Shown: positions 14,458-24,187, counted from the stretch's first letter. The stretch: 64,000 nt of DNA from Paraburkholderia mimosarum LMG 23256 = NBRC 106338 (GCF_000739815.1 NZ_BBJJ01000027.1:33670-97669), one strand, 5' to 3'. The notes: a model not told the origin generated them from the sequence alone. Numbers and translations are program-made.

Positions 14458-15468
14458 ATGAAAACCCCCGTCTTCGCCGTCGACGTCGGCTACGGCAACA
14501 CGAAATACGCGCATCGCGCGGCCAGCGGCACGGTCGCCACCGGTATGTTTCCGTCGCTCGCGCCGCTGGCCGCGAGCCGCTCACTTTCCAGTTTCAGTGA
14601 GGGCGTGCTCGGTGTGCGCAAGGTTGTGACCGTCACCATCGACAGTATCGAATACGAGGTCGGGCCCGACGTCCCGCTCACCGCAGCCTACGGCAAGACC
14701 GGGCGCGCGCTCGCTGACGACTACGTGCTCTCTGACAACTACGCGGCCCTGCTCTTCGGTGCGATCCATTTCGCGGGCCTGACTCACATCGAGCGTCTGG
14801 TGCTCGGTCTTCCGGTGCACAACATGAAGAAGTACGCCGCAGCGCTCAGGGAACGTTTTACTGGCGAGTTCGACTACGGCCATGGCCGCATTCTCATTGA
14901 CAAGGTTGTGGTGATTCCGCAGCCCATGGGCTCGCTCGTGATCGCGACCAGCTCGCGCAATGGCGGCTTCGGGCGCGACGACGAACACCTGGTCGTCGAC
15001 GTGGGCTACTTCACGACCGACTGGCTCTATGCCGTGGGCATCTCGATGGACGACAAGCGAAGCGACGGCGAGCCAGGCGGTGCCTCGCAGGTCTACCAGC
15101 GCATCGCGACCCTGATCGGGGACGACGAGGGCGAACAGGTCGAGGGCATTGAACTCATCGACAAGGCGCTGCGTGAAAAGAAACCGTATTTCTTCTTCGG
15201 CAAGAACATCGATCTCGCGCCCTATGTTCAGAAGGCCGAGCCGATCATCTCAGGCGTGGTGAAGAAAATGCAGAACAACGTCGGCCGCATGCCCAACGTG
15301 CGCTCCATCATCCTGTCGGGCGGCGGCGCGGCGCTCTACGCCACGGCGATCCGGCGGGCGTTCCCGCGCCTGGTGATCGAACTGATCGACTCGCCGTGCA
15401 TCGCGAACGCGCGCGGCTTCCTGCTGGTCGGCGAGGCCGGCCTTGCACGCGAGAGGCGCGCGGCATGA
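14458..15468 (+). CDS. ParM/StbA-like actin-fold plasmid segregation protein (PRTRC protein D type)
   Basis: 336 aa. Actin-like ATPase landmarks: FAVDVGYGNTKYA (phosphate-1), LVVDVGYFTTDWLYA (phosphate-2) and ILSGGGAALYATAIRRAFP (adenosine loop). The family includes the filament-forming ParM/StbA proteins and the D protein of PRTRC cassettes, which fits the PRTRC ParB at the left edge. ATG at 14458 has AAGGA. The stop overlaps the start of the next gene, which would be the natural place for a ParR-like adaptor. Presumed role: moving plasmid copies apart by filament growth. Confidence 0.85.
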   Translation: MKTPVFAVDVGYGNTKYAHRAASGTVATGMFPSLAPLAASRSLSSFSEGVLGVRKVVTVTIDSIEYEVGPDVPLTAAYGKTGRALADDYVLSDNYAALLFGAIHFAGLTHIERLVLGLPVHNMKKYAAALRERFTGEFDYGHGRILIDKVVVIPQPMGSLVIATSSRNGGFGRDDEHLVVDVGYFTTDWLYAVGISMDDKRSDGEPGGASQVYQRIATLIGDDEGEQVEGIELIDKALREKKPYFFFGKNIDLAPYVQKAEPIISGVVKKMQNNVGRMPNVRSIILSGGGAALYATAIRRAFPRLVIELIDSPCIANARGFLLVGEAGLARERRAA

Positions 15469-15851
15469 GCGGCACATACGAGATGGCGGTAACCATCAAT
15501 CCGCTGGCTTCGCCGCTGCTGTATCAGCGGCTGGATCAGTGCGCGACGCCCCGCGAGCGCGCCGCCGTGCTGCGCGCGCTTGCCGAAGGCATGTTGCTCG
15601 CGCAACTGGCTGCGGGCGGTACGGCTGCGGCCGGTATCCTGCCCGCTGGCGCACTCATCGCGCCGGCGGGCGATCCATCCCATCGACCCGCAACTGCCAC
15701 GGTCTCCGCTGCGGTCGCGACCCCCACCCCGACAACGGGCGCGGACAATCCGACCGAGGGATTCCAGTCCGTTCGCGTCGAGGACTCCGAAGCTAACGGG
15801 CGAGCTGACATCGATGCGCTCGGGGACATGCTCGCAGGCATGTTCGACTGA
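15465..15851 (+). CDS. Small partner of the ParM/StbA-like protein
   Basis: 128 aa, ATG overlapping the upstream stop (ATGA), so translationally coupled. N-terminal half is helical (PLLYQRLDQCATPRERAAVLRALAEGMLLAQL); the rest is Ala/Pro/Thr-rich linker and an acidic C-terminus ending DALGDMLAGMFD. Position suggests a ParR/StbB-like adaptor, but no ribbon-helix-helix is obvious, so this is inference from context. Confidence 0.65.
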   Translation: MSGTYEMAVTINPLASPLLYQRLDQCATPRERAAVLRALAEGMLLAQLAAGGTAAAGILPAGALIAPAGDPSHRPATATVSAAVATPTPTTGADNPTEGFQSVRVEDSEANGRADIDALGDMLAGMFD

Positions 15852-15863
15852 CGCGCCGCGCGC

Positions 15864-15890
15864 TTGACTTTGCGCGCGCTGTGCGAAGAT
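15864..15890 (+). promoter_or_regulatory. Backbone promoter, TTGACT-N15-GAAGAT
   Basis: TTGACT 15864-15869, 15-base spacer, GAAGAT 15885-15890, upstream of two small membrane-protein genes. Weakest -10 of the set, but the -35 and spacing are exact. Confidence 0.45.
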
Positions 15891-15958
15891 AAATCAACAG
15901 CGCCGGTGTGGTGGTCGATGACCCCGCGCCGGTGCCAAACCGGAAATGGAGAAACGAA

Positions 15959-16111
15959 ATGGAATACCAGCTTGTGAACGCGATCCTTCACGGCCAGCGT
16001 CTGGACGAGCCGCTGACGTGGGTGTACATCGCCGCGTGCGTCGCCGTCGGTATCGCTGGCTGGAAAGTCGGGTGCCTTCTCGATGCGTATGAGCACCGCG
16101 AGGAAAAGTGA
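15959..16111 (+). CDS. Small single-span membrane protein, 50 aa
   Basis: MEYQLVNAILHGQRLDEP then a hydrophobic span (TWVYIAACVAVGIAGWKVGCLL) and a charged tail DAYEHREEK. ATG at 15959 with GGAG 6 bases upstream. Stop overlaps the next start (TGATG). Function unknown; the pair with the following gene suggests a small membrane complex. Confidence 0.6.
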   Translation: MEYQLVNAILHGQRLDEPLTWVYIAACVAVGIAGWKVGCLLDAYEHREEK

Positions 16112-16362
16112 TGGAGCGCCTTCAAAAGGCGTGGACTGCGTTCCTGGGGTGGCACTGGTTCGCGCGCCGTGCCGCCATTGCAGCAGCGTGCTATGCGGGC
16201 TGGCTATTCACGATTTTCCTGTACTCCCAGGGACTCAAGAGCTTCGCGATCGACCTTTCGTTCATCTTCATGATCGGATTCGCCTGGGCGATCGGCGGCT
16301 GGTACGTGATTCTTGGCGCGCTACGCGTGTTTGGCTGGTGGACGCGGGCTTCGCGGTGGTAG
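16111..16362 (+). CDS. Small two-span membrane protein, 83 aa
   Basis: ATG at 16111 overlapping the upstream stop, GAGG 7 bases before. Aromatic-rich, with spans at about residues 20-41 and 48-70 (IAAACYAGWLFTIFLY; LSFIFMIGFAWAIGGWYVILGA). No recognised family. Followed by a strong bidirectional terminator. Confidence 0.65.
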   Translation: MERLQKAWTAFLGWHWFARRAAIAAACYAGWLFTIFLYSQGLKSFAIDLSFIFMIGFAWAIGGWYVILGALRVFGWWTRASRW

Positions 16363-16390
16363 TCCGCAGGAAGGACGAAAGACAAAAAAA

Positions 16391-16425
16391 ACGGCGGGTC
16401 CCACAGTTGCTGTGGGACCCGCCGT
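16391..16425. terminator. Strong bidirectional terminator
   Basis: 16-bp perfect stem (16391-16406 with 16410-16425) and 3-base loop; A run on the left and T run on the right, so it can stop transcription from both the rightward small-protein operon and the leftward gene ending at 16443. Confidence 0.9.
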
Positions 16426-16442
16426 CGTTTCAGGGGTGAAAA

Positions 16443-16661
16443 TCATTGAAGCGGCTTGGCCGCCGTGATGGCGAGCCGCATCGTGCAGAAGTCGAATGCC
16501 GCATCGAATGGCTGACCCTGCACCACGGTCCTGCATGCGTTGCGGTCGAACACATCGAACGCCACCGCATCGGACTTGCGCACGGGCCGGTTGCCGTTCG
16601 CCGCACCGTTGGTCGCAACGATCGTAAAGCGGTTGCCCACCATCATCTGGAAAAAGCTCAT
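16443..16661 (-). CDS. Hypothetical protein, 72 aa
   Basis: MSFFQMMVGNRFTIVATNGAANGNRPVRKSDAVAF continues to ITAAKPLQ. ATG at 16661 with GAGG 6 bases upstream. Follows the primase gene in a leftward operon and carries its own intercistronic leader. No domain recognised; probably a small beta-rich protein. Confidence 0.6.
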   Translation of the reverse strand: MSFFQMMVGNRFTIVATNGAANGNRPVRKSDAVAFDVFDRNACRTVVQGQPFDAAFDFCTMRLAITAAKPLQ

Positions 16662-16760
16662 TTTCTGCCTCACAGGAAAAAGAGCCCGACGGACCATCCC
16701 CGGAGGGGACGAATCCCCACCGGGCAGGTTCAAGAAATGCCGGACTAGCCGGCGTCAATC
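16662..16760 (-). promoter_or_regulatory. Intercistronic structured leader (copy 8)
   Basis: Minus strand: hairpin 2 type GCCGG-CUAGU-CCGGC, U-rich AUUUCUUGAA, then GCCCG...CGGGC enclosing GGGGA/UCCCC, then GAGG before the ATG. The primase stop codon overlaps its start. Confidence 0.5.
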
Positions 16761-17895
16761 AGATGGCCAGCGCCACGTGTGATGCGTGAGATGCTGGCCG
16801 CCCCAAGGGGGCAGTTGCATTTGCTGCCATCCAGCGCGACTTCCATTGATCCGCGAAGTCTGTCCCACGTAGCTTCGGTCGATGCGGCACGACCGTGTAG
16901 CCTTCAGCACGCAACCGCTTGGCGAGGACCAGACCGGCACTCACGCCCGGCGACTGGCGCGTCCTGGGATCGATGTCATCGAAGTCCATGAAGATGTGTA
17001 CGACCTTGATGCCGAGGCCTTCCGGGACAACGAACTTCGAGAGCAGAACGCGGTTCAGGCAATTCCAGACCGGTACGCCAGAGTCCATGTGCGCGCCGTA
17101 GACCGTTTCCAGTCCCTCTCCCACACCGATTTCTCCGTCGACGGGAGCCATCAAACGCACGGCACCGCCCGCGAGCGGGTTGAGCGTCATGTCGTTGAGC
17201 TTCGCATCGAGGATCTCGCCATCCGGCGACACGATCGTCGCCTTCGCGGGCTTGACCGGATCGAGGAACGTCCGATGCAATGTTCCAAGACGCCCATCGG
17301 GCAATTCGAATTGCGCCACGATGCCCGGCCACTTGCCAATCACCTTCTTGTCGTGGCGATACTCGAGCATGCCGAGACGCAGCGCCGGCGACGGCCCGGC
17401 CGTGAGGCCGGGCACGCGTTCCTGCAGATAGCGCATCGACAGATCGCCCACAGCCTGCGGCCTCGCATTACTCCACATGCCATCCAGCCGCCTCGCGACA
17501 AACGCGGGATCGGCCCTGCGCTGGGGCGCGGGCGCCGTCGAGGTGAGCGGCGCGCGTGACGGCGGCGGCGTGCCGCCATCGAGCTGGCGCATCAATCGAT
17601 ACAGCCCGATGCGGTTCGCGCGGGCGATCAGCTGGAGGCCATCGCCTGCCATCGGATAGCCGTCGTTGCACTTTCGGCAAATCCAGTCGCCGCGGCCGCT
17701 CTTGTTGTCATAGGTAAACCGGTCATCGCCTCCGCACACCGGACAGGAACTTGCGTTGCCGGTCAGGCAGTCGGCGGAAATGCCATAACTCATCAAGGTC
17801 GAAATCCACGCTTCCGGGGAGAGCGCGAATTCCTTCAGCTTGCGTTGCAGCCACTCATACTTCTCGGGTGACAGCCCGCGTCCAGATGTACTCAT
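16759..17895 (-). CDS. P4-type plasmid DNA primase (zinc finger plus Toprim)
   Basis: 378 aa. CPVCGGDDRF...WICRKC (Cys51, 54, 73, 76) is the primase zinc ribbon. Toprim landmarks: GVGEGLETVYGAH (catalytic Glu) and HIFMDFDDID (DxD metal site). Length and order fit the Toprim primases of phage P4 and plasmids; the helicase half is missing, as usual for plasmid forms. ATG at 17895 with GGAG. Presumed to prime plasmid or transferred-strand replication with the SSB at 24215; the gin recombinase block now lies between them. Confidence 0.85.
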   Translation of the reverse strand: MSTSGRGLSPEKYEWLQRKLKEFALSPEAWISTLMSYGISADCLTGNASSCPVCGGDDRFTYDNKSGRGDWICRKCNDGYPMAGDGLQLIARANRIGLYRLMRQLDGGTPPPSRAPLTSTAPAPQRRADPAFVARRLDGMWSNARPQAVGDLSMRYLQERVPGLTAGPSPALRLGMLEYRHDKKVIGKWPGIVAQFELPDGRLGTLHRTFLDPVKPAKATIVSPDGEILDAKLNDMTLNPLAGGAVRLMAPVDGEIGVGEGLETVYGAHMDSGVPVWNCLNRVLLSKFVVPEGLGIKVVHIFMDFDDIDPRTRQSPGVSAGLVLAKRLRAEGYTVVPHRPKLRGTDFADQWKSRWMAANATAPLGRPASHASHVALAI

Positions 17896-18528
17896 AGTCA
17901 CTCTCCATTCGGAAGTGGGTCGGGTCGGTGCCTGAGACAGGCGTGAAAACGCGTGCTCAAAGGAGCCGCCTGCGCGCGTGGCGTGGCGCGGGCGGCTCTT
18001 TTGAACAGGGTTACGGTGTGAACAGAAACTGAGCGCGCAACGATCGGCGCGTGGACAGGAACGTCGTCGCGCGACGCACCCGAGGGTGCGCCACGACAAC
18101 GATCGGTGAGGACTTACAGGATCAACAACCCCGACTGGTGAGAGGGTTCGGGATCAGATCGCAGTCCATGCGGCGCGCGGATAGGCACAAAGAACGGTTC
18201 TGTTTCGTAATTGCGTAAACATTGCCGCGCAGCGCGACTGGCCGGCGGTCGCCAACGCAACCAATCCAGTTCTGTAAAGTTTGAAGGCGAGCGTGACGGC
18301 GCTTGCTGGGTTACCGGTCGATGCGCATGGTGCGCGAGTTCGGTTCAGTGTAGAACCGTACCGCGCCAACCGGTCGTGCGAATGCTCGCGTGATTGACCA
18401 GCTTTCGCAGCATGGCCACCTGTTGAGCACCGTCCTCTGGATTCACTCGTCGCGTGCGACCCAATTTGCCGATTGATAAAATACTGGACGTCAGCCCTCG
18501 TTGGCTTTGACCCACGTCGGGTGCGTCA
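17896..18528. other. Intergenic region upstream of the primase
   Basis: Contains a GAGCCGCC/GGCGGCTC dyad (about 17963-18000), a CGCACCCGAGGGTGCG palindrome near 18076, and at 18313-18336 hairpin 1 (GCGC-loop-GCGC) with AUCGACC of the leader family on the minus strand, lacking the later hairpins. Two ACGATCGG repeats flank the palindrome. No gene supported. Confidence 0.45.
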
Positions 18529-18681
18529 ATGAAGCGAATCTACAAGTACAGGGGTTTCAATGTGACCGTGGAGCTCGAGCCCGTATGTGGCGGGCAGCTC
18601 CCGTTCTCATCTGAAGCCGAGGCGCTCATGGCTGGATTCAGCGCCAGTCAGCGAGTCATAAACGACACGCTGGTCGAATGA
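18529..18681 (+). CDS. Small hypothetical protein, 50 aa
   Basis: Reads MKRIYKYRGFNVTVELEPV and ends VINDTLVE. A beta-strand-rich start followed by a helix (SEAEALMAGFSASQRVIN). Composition is protein-like and similar short proteins occur as orphans in Burkholderiaceae. Ribosome site is weak. It is next to the 3' end of the gin-like operon and may be part of that element. Confidence 0.5.
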   Translation: MKRIYKYRGFNVTVELEPVCGGQLPFSSEAEALMAGFSASQRVINDTLVE

Positions 18682-18735
18682 ACGAATGAACTCTGCTGAC
18701 TATGTCGCAGGGCGGCGCGCTACCACTCCGCTGCA

Positions 18736-19161
18736 CTAGATGCCCCTGCGGTTCAGTTCATCAAGTGGACGATCAAGGTCCTCAATGCTCAGTCCTCTTC
18801 GCGAACAGTGGTAAGTGATGCGCTGCCAGCGCTGCAGCCACTGCTGTTCCAACGCTTCATAGCGCCTGACCTCCAGTCGCAGGTTCTCGATCGTCTGATC
18901 GAGATACGTGAGTTCGTCGCTGCGGGAGCGCGACCGCGAACGTCTCCCCGGAGCCGCGAGTACACGCTTCGCTTCCTGGTATGCGCGCCTGATCGCCTCG
19001 TGGCGACTCAGCGCCTGCCGTGTGAATCCTGAGAATGCCTCGATCCGCTGCCATGTCAGCTTCGTGCCAAGTTCGCCGTCACGCCAGCGATCAAGCTCGG
19101 CGACGATGCCCGCCGCCTTGCGCTCGCTGATTTTCGAGTTCGCCCGGATCGCTTTCGGCAT
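18736..19161 (-). CDS. Small recombinase partner, GinD/TnpC-like
   Basis: 141 aa. TWQRIEAFSGFTRQALSRHEAIRRAY is a helix-turn-helix, followed by a basic RSRSRSRSD stretch and a coiled-coil region (YLDQTIENLRLEVRRYEALEQQW). It resembles the small DUF6262/TnpC-like partners of Tn554-family recombinases, which modulate orientation or efficiency. ATG at 19161 with GGAGG 6 bases upstream; overlaps the ginC-like gene by 71 bases. Confidence 0.7.
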   Translation of the reverse strand: MPKAIRANSKISERKAAGIVAELDRWRDGELGTKLTWQRIEAFSGFTRQALSRHEAIRRAYQEAKRVLAAPGRRSRSRSRSDELTYLDQTIENLRLEVRRYEALEQQWLQRWQRITYHCSRRGLSIEDLDRPLDELNRRGI

Positions 19162-21126
19162 GGCCGCCTCCATCGTCGATATAGCGCACAAGGTCGGCCT
19201 CATTGACGTTCAGCGCCGCCAGTTGAGTCATGAGCTGCCCGTAACGGATGCGCAGATGCTCCAGCCAGTCCGGCTCGACCAGCGCCTGTCCGGCGAACTG
19301 CATCTGGACATTCTGCAGACTCAGATAGACGACTGCCGCCTGTCGCTTGAGCTCGTCTGAGCGCGACGCATCGCGCTTCAGCCAGATGTATTCGTCGCAG
19401 TTGACCGTACACTGCAGATGACGCGGACACGGCGCCATCTGGAAGTCGTGGATGCACATTCCCGGTCCGACGTCATGAACGGCATGGATGCGTGCTGCCA
19501 GAAACGTGTGCGCAACCTCGACTGGCAGCACCTTCGCGACCTCCGTGACGGCGCCGCCCACGTGGCCGTCCATGATGTCCGCCACTACCTTCGCGGCTTT
19601 CTGGGCGGGCGTCAGGTGCTGATAGGCCTTCGTGTCGGCAGCGTGCTTGCGCCCGAACCATTTCGTCTGCACAAGATCTGGCGCACCACCCTCGTCCAGG
19701 AGGTGGTTGAGGAAGTGACGGAACCCATGCGAGCGGACGTTTATCTCGCCACCATGACTGTCAACGATCGCATGACGCTCCAGACCGAACGGATCACGCC
19801 ACGTCCGCTCAGGAAGTCCCGCACATTCTGGTCGGTGATGGGGCGCGCTGCATGGGTCAAGGTCGACCTTGTGCCGCGGTGCATCTGATTCGCGTACGCG
19901 ACGCACAACGCTTCGTGGAGACGAATTCCCTGACCTGGCGAACCTGGTATCGTGGGTAACGCCCAGTGGTCGTCACGAAGACCGCGAAGCAGTGCGTCGC
20001 GGCTCACCCGTATCCTCTTCCCGACGACGTCGTACGCGATGTTTCGCACCTTCAGGAACTGGGCGATCTTTCCGCGCAACCCCAGTATCGCCGGCAATGA
20101 CGTTCCATCAATTTCAGGCTGCAGCGGAGTCCCTGCGAGCGGGCATCCCGACTCATGGAACGAGCGTGCAACCTGTCGCGCGCCCTCCGTCGCCTCGTGC
20201 AGTTCAGCTAGGGCCGCCTCCACCACCGGTTCCGTCTCCGTCAGCAGCGGTTTGCTTGCCCACTCGACAGTGACATCGTCGGCCCGGCCTTTCAGGCGCG
20301 CATAGCGGAGCACCCTGCAACCGTCCTCGGCCAGCGACAGCGGTTTCTCTGGCAAGGTCAGCATTTCGCCGATACGCAGGCCCGTGCACACCATCACCGT
20401 CGCAATCAGGATCATGATCCGATCGGCACTGACCGGATCATGCGGTGACGCACTGCGCGGAATCTGCTGGTACAGGGAACCGATCGCTCGAATGGCGTCC
20501 TCATCTGGCAGACGGCTTTCTGCCCCGACCGCCTGCACCGCAGCTTCGATGCGATCCGGTGTCATCGATTTCGGTCGGCATTTGCGCCGGCAGCGCCAGT
20601 CGAGCCGCAGGCGACACAGACCGTTTCGGTCGAGAGCGTCGGCGAACTCTTCGATGTGGCCGACGACCTTGTATGCGGATGATTCCCGCTCGCGTTCGAA
20701 CAGCCTCGCAGCGGCGGCATCCAGGTGGTCCGCCGTCAGTTCACCGATGTCGTGATCACGATCCGCAAGCGCATCGAATACGTAGCGCGTAGCACGAACG
20801 AACACCATATGGCTGCCTGCCGACTGGCCCCGTTGACGATGCCGCACGCAGACGAGCGACTTCACCACATCCCCAAACGGCCCGCGAAGCGGCGCACCGG
20901 GCACGCGAGGCGTGTCGCCATGCTGCGTGAACAGCAACCGCAGTGCGGGCCGGTCCGCCTTGTACGCGCGAGTGCGGTGCTGGTAGGCCTCAGATACGTC
21001 CCAGGTTGCACTGTCCCAATCGACGCCCGCAAACGGAACCGCGGCCCTGGCTCTGGCCACAAGCACGGCGCGATTGGCAAGCCAGTTTTCAGACGGCACG
21101 CCGACCGCGCAGGCACGCGCCGCCAT
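19091..21126 (-). pseudogene. GinC-like tyrosine recombinase, frameshifted near 19805
   Basis: The first frame from ATG 21126 carries VCTGLRIGEMLTLP (catalytic Arg) up to TDQNVRDFLSG. The frame then breaks; another frame continues with DPFGLERHAIVD, RSHGFRHFLNHLL (HxxR) and WFGRKHAADTKAYQHL (Tyr) and a Cys-rich segment (CIHDF, CPRHLQCTVNC). A one-base loss or gain near 19797-19810 would restore about 678 codons. It is a decay event or an assembly error; the other three genes of the operon are intact. Confidence 0.75.
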
Positions 21127-21130
21127 GGAT

Positions 21131-22744
21131 TTACGCTTTCTTGCGAGGCCTGCGCACATATTCCTCTACCTCACGGATGACCGCTCCAACGGCATAGATG
21201 ACATCATCGAGCTGGATCGACAGGCGCGAACCGTACCGGGTTTGACGCTCCTCGCGGCCCGCAAGCAGCTCGTTCAGCACGGCATGATGGTCAGCTTCCA
21301 CATAGGGCTGGAACTTCGGGCAGAGATAGCACGAGAACGGTGGATCGAGCGCACAGAGCCGGTCCTGTCCGCAGGCGCCAATTTCAACGGGAGTTATGGC
21401 CGAGACGTCTCCAACAAACCGGATGCTTTTGGCGGGATCGGAACCATTCACTGCGGACGCCGCGGATGGCACCAGGGTTCCGCGAAACAGTCTCATCAAT
21501 GGACCAATCCTGAGCGCGGCTGCGCGATCCAGGATTGCCGTCAGTCGCCGCCCCTTCAGCGCGTAGTAGGCCTGAACGTGCTGCGTATCAGAGTGGTCAA
21601 GCATGGCAGCCAGCACTTTCCTGGACACACCCAGTTCGACCATCGTCGTTGCGAACGTATAGCGCAGTCGCCGTGAACTGATACGCAGCGGGCCCATTGT
21701 GCGAGGCGATACGAGATTCATGCGCTTCGAGAACTGCTTTAGCAGCCAGGTGAACGACTGCGCAGTGACGTGGTAAGCGTATTCGCCCATATCCGTTCCC
21801 GCACGCCACCCGTCGACATTGCGCCGCATGAACAGCGGCCTGGGACGGTTTCCGCAGTCGATCACCTCGTTGACCTCAATCAGCTTCCTCAGGAGACCTG
21901 CCAGCTCGTCGCTCACCCGCTCCTCAATGAACACCTGCCTGACGCCAACACCCGGCTTCTTGGTTCTCGGAATGGCCAGCATCCATTGCGCCGGTACGTC
22001 GAATCCTTCGAGCGCATTCTTCAGATCCGCCTCCCGCAGCAGGCAGAAGTTGGCGGGATTGCGGCCATACGCAAGACTGAGCGCGACGGCCGTGCGCTGC
22101 ATCACGTGCAGTCGTGCCATCGACACGTCGTCCTGCAACGCGCGACGCAGAACCATCACCTCGGTGTCCCAGAGCGGCCCGCAGTCTTCGTCTTCGAGTT
22201 CAACCGCAAGACGCGAGGCCCGCGCCGGGATCCGGACCTCATCGAGTTCGAGAGCGAATTCCTCGTCGAAACCGAGGCAGTCCAGTATTTCCGATGACCA
22301 GATGTACCAGCTGCGCAGTTCATAAAACTTATCCATCGCTTTCCGCACGCGCAGGGCCTGGATTGCTTTCTCCATCTGGATGCGTAGGGCGGTTCGAAGG
22401 CGCAACGGATCGTCGATTATCGAGAGGTGCTCCCACAGTTTCTGCAGCTCACCAGCAGGCTCATCGTCATAGAGAGGCCGGCCACGAAGCGCTGCCACCG
22501 TTACCCGTACGGCACCCGCGACGCTCGCGCCAGACTGCCGCGCAAGAAGGTGCACAGCCCATCGTCGCAATGCGTAGTTCACGATAACGTTGCAGTCGAC
22601 CAGGTCGGACCAATCGATAGACACGTGGGCGGTCATTACATTGAATTTCCATCTCGTGCCACTAAGGTCCATCCGCCGTCCGTCACGATCCACAACGTAA
22701 TTGGGCAACGACGGAAGTCTGTATCGCCGCCGATGCACGGACAT
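21131..22744 (-). CDS. GinB-like tyrosine recombinase
   Basis: About 537 aa. Catalytic pattern: SLAYGRNPANF (Arg), SSRRLRYTFATTM (RxxR form of HxxR), DHSDTQHVQAYYAL (His and Tyr). C-terminal Cys cluster SCYLCPKF. ATG at 22744 chosen; upstream in-frame GTG codons (22756, 22771) would overlap the ginA-like gene and are possible. It ends 4 bases before the ginC-like start. Confidence 0.75.
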   Translation of the reverse strand: MSVHRRRYRLPSLPNYVVDRDGRRMDLSGTRWKFNVMTAHVSIDWSDLVDCNVIVNYALRRWAVHLLARQSGASVAGAVRVTVAALRGRPLYDDEPAGELQKLWEHLSIIDDPLRLRTALRIQMEKAIQALRVRKAMDKFYELRSWYIWSSEILDCLGFDEEFALELDEVRIPARASRLAVELEDEDCGPLWDTEVMVLRRALQDDVSMARLHVMQRTAVALSLAYGRNPANFCLLREADLKNALEGFDVPAQWMLAIPRTKKPGVGVRQVFIEERVSDELAGLLRKLIEVNEVIDCGNRPRPLFMRRNVDGWRAGTDMGEYAYHVTAQSFTWLLKQFSKRMNLVSPRTMGPLRISSRRLRYTFATTMVELGVSRKVLAAMLDHSDTQHVQAYYALKGRRLTAILDRAAALRIGPLMRLFRGTLVPSAASAVNGSDPAKSIRFVGDVSAITPVEIGACGQDRLCALDPPFSCYLCPKFQPYVEADHHAVLNELLAGREERQTRYGSRLSIQLDDVIYAVGAVIREVEEYVRRPRKKA

Positions 22745-22757
22745 CGCCCGGTTCACG

Positions 22758-23960
22758 TCACCGTTGGTCACACGCCACCCCGGCAGATTTTGCAAAGAGC
22801 GTGGCCTGATAACCCAGACTGATCTCGCACGATTCCCGCCGGATCGCGGCATCGATATACGGTCTCACCGAGTCCGACGAGCGCCAGCCGAAGAAGTACA
22901 TCATGTCCTTGTCGATGCGCTCCTCATCCAGGCCGCTGCTCAAGCCTGCTGTGCGGAAGTTGGTGGCGCAGGTACTACGCAGGCAGTGCGGATGGAGGTC
23001 ATCAAATTCGGGATGAACGGCGGCAACCTGATCAAGCAGACCGTTCACGCGCGCGAGGCTCATCGGTTGGCCATCCCGGCTCAGGAACAGGAACGGGCTC
23101 TTCCCGGCCCCAGGAATCGTCCTGCGCACCTTGCAGATGTACTCGTTGAGATATCTGGCAAGCGACGCATCGCACGGCAGATATCTCGACTCGGTCTTGA
23201 CCTGCGGCTCGTTGATCCGCGGATCAGCGGGATCGTCGGGCGAGCGCTCCACCCGGATCTCGGGAAGGGCGCGGGACAGGCGGCAGTCTGAAACCCGGAG
23301 CATGAGCAACTCGCCCCGCCGCAACCCGAGCGTGGCCAAGATGAGCACGATCAGGAAGTTGCGCTGGCGATACGGCCTTTTCCACGGATTTTCGCCAGAG
23401 TCCGGACGGCAAACCTGCAGCAGCCGCTGCAATTGTTCTGCCGACAGCGGTGCGGCGTGTACGGCAACTGGCAAACGGGCTCGTGCCGCAGTGGCGAAGC
23501 CGCGCTCGATGAGCGTCAGCCGTGCCCGCATGTCCCGGATTTCCGGGCTGCCCGCAGGCATCGCCGACATTGCACACTCGAGGTGCCAGACGACACATTG
23601 CGAAACGACGTTCAGCCGGAACGCCACCGTGGTGGGCGAGACAACCAGTCTGCGGACTTTTCCGGGCCGGAAGTTGCGCCGTAGCCAAGGGTATAGCTGG
23701 CTGACGACTTCGTCCTGCGTCAGGCCTTCTGCGGAGACGAGCCGCTCTTCAAGCGGAAAGGCCTCTCTCGAAGCCCAGGCCCACAGATAGCCCAGCACGT
23801 ACAGCGTCTTGACAAGGCTGCTGACCGACAGCCGAGGCCGCAGGCGCCGGATCAGATACGCATTGACCCACGCTACCGGTTGCCTGTCGGCGTCCAGCAG
23901 GATCTGCAGACGTTCACCGCCCGGATGCCGCACCGTGACTACGTGAAATCGGGGATCCAT
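22758..23960 (-). CDS. GinA-like tyrosine recombinase
   Basis: 400 aa. LGLRRGELLML (Arg), HPHCLRSTCATNF (HxxR), FFGWRSSDSVRPYI (Trp in place of the second His, and Tyr). ATG at 23960 has GGGAG 6 bases upstream; an earlier ATG overlaps that ribosome site. First gene of the operon, 250 bases from the SSB gene end. Confidence 0.8.
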   Translation of the reverse strand: MDPRFHVVTVRHPGGERLQILLDADRQPVAWVNAYLIRRLRPRLSVSSLVKTLYVLGYLWAWASREAFPLEERLVSAEGLTQDEVVSQLYPWLRRNFRPGKVRRLVVSPTTVAFRLNVVSQCVVWHLECAMSAMPAGSPEIRDMRARLTLIERGFATAARARLPVAVHAAPLSAEQLQRLLQVCRPDSGENPWKRPYRQRNFLIVLILATLGLRRGELLMLRVSDCRLSRALPEIRVERSPDDPADPRINEPQVKTESRYLPCDASLARYLNEYICKVRRTIPGAGKSPFLFLSRDGQPMSLARVNGLLDQVAAVHPEFDDLHPHCLRSTCATNFRTAGLSSGLDEERIDKDMMYFFGWRSSDSVRPYIDAAIRRESCEISLGYQATLFAKSAGVACDQR

Positions 23961-24159
23961 CGACATCTCCCGGATGCTCCGAACCACCGTAGGCGATGTT
24001 TACGACTTTTCCGTGGCAGTACCCCGCGACGCCCGACCGTACGCTCCAGCCAATCCTGAAGTTGACGGTAAGAGTTACGAACAAAAAATCGGCGGCAGCC
24101 GCGGTACCCCTCCGGCAAATGTTGCTGGTCAGGGAAAATCCTGGAGCCCAGATATAAAA

Positions 24160-24187
24160 AGAAAAACCCCACCAAACGGCGGGGTTG
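24160..24187 (-). terminator. Terminator of the ssb operon
   Basis: Minus strand: AACCCCGCC-GUUU-GGUGGGGUU stem (one mismatch) followed by UUUUCUUUUU. Lies 28 bases after the ssb stop codon. Confidence 0.85.

Larger units (their letters stand above)
18736..23960 (-). mobile_element. ginABCD-like (GInt/RIT-type) recombinase element
   Basis: Four leftward, tightly packed or overlapping genes: three different tyrosine recombinases (400, about 537 and about 690 residues) and a small 141-residue partner. This order and overlap match the ginABCD operon of GInt islands and resemble Tn554/RIT systems. No cargo is evident between primase and ssb, so it may be a minimal element. Element ends and repeats could not be defined by eye. 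Confidence 0.7.
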
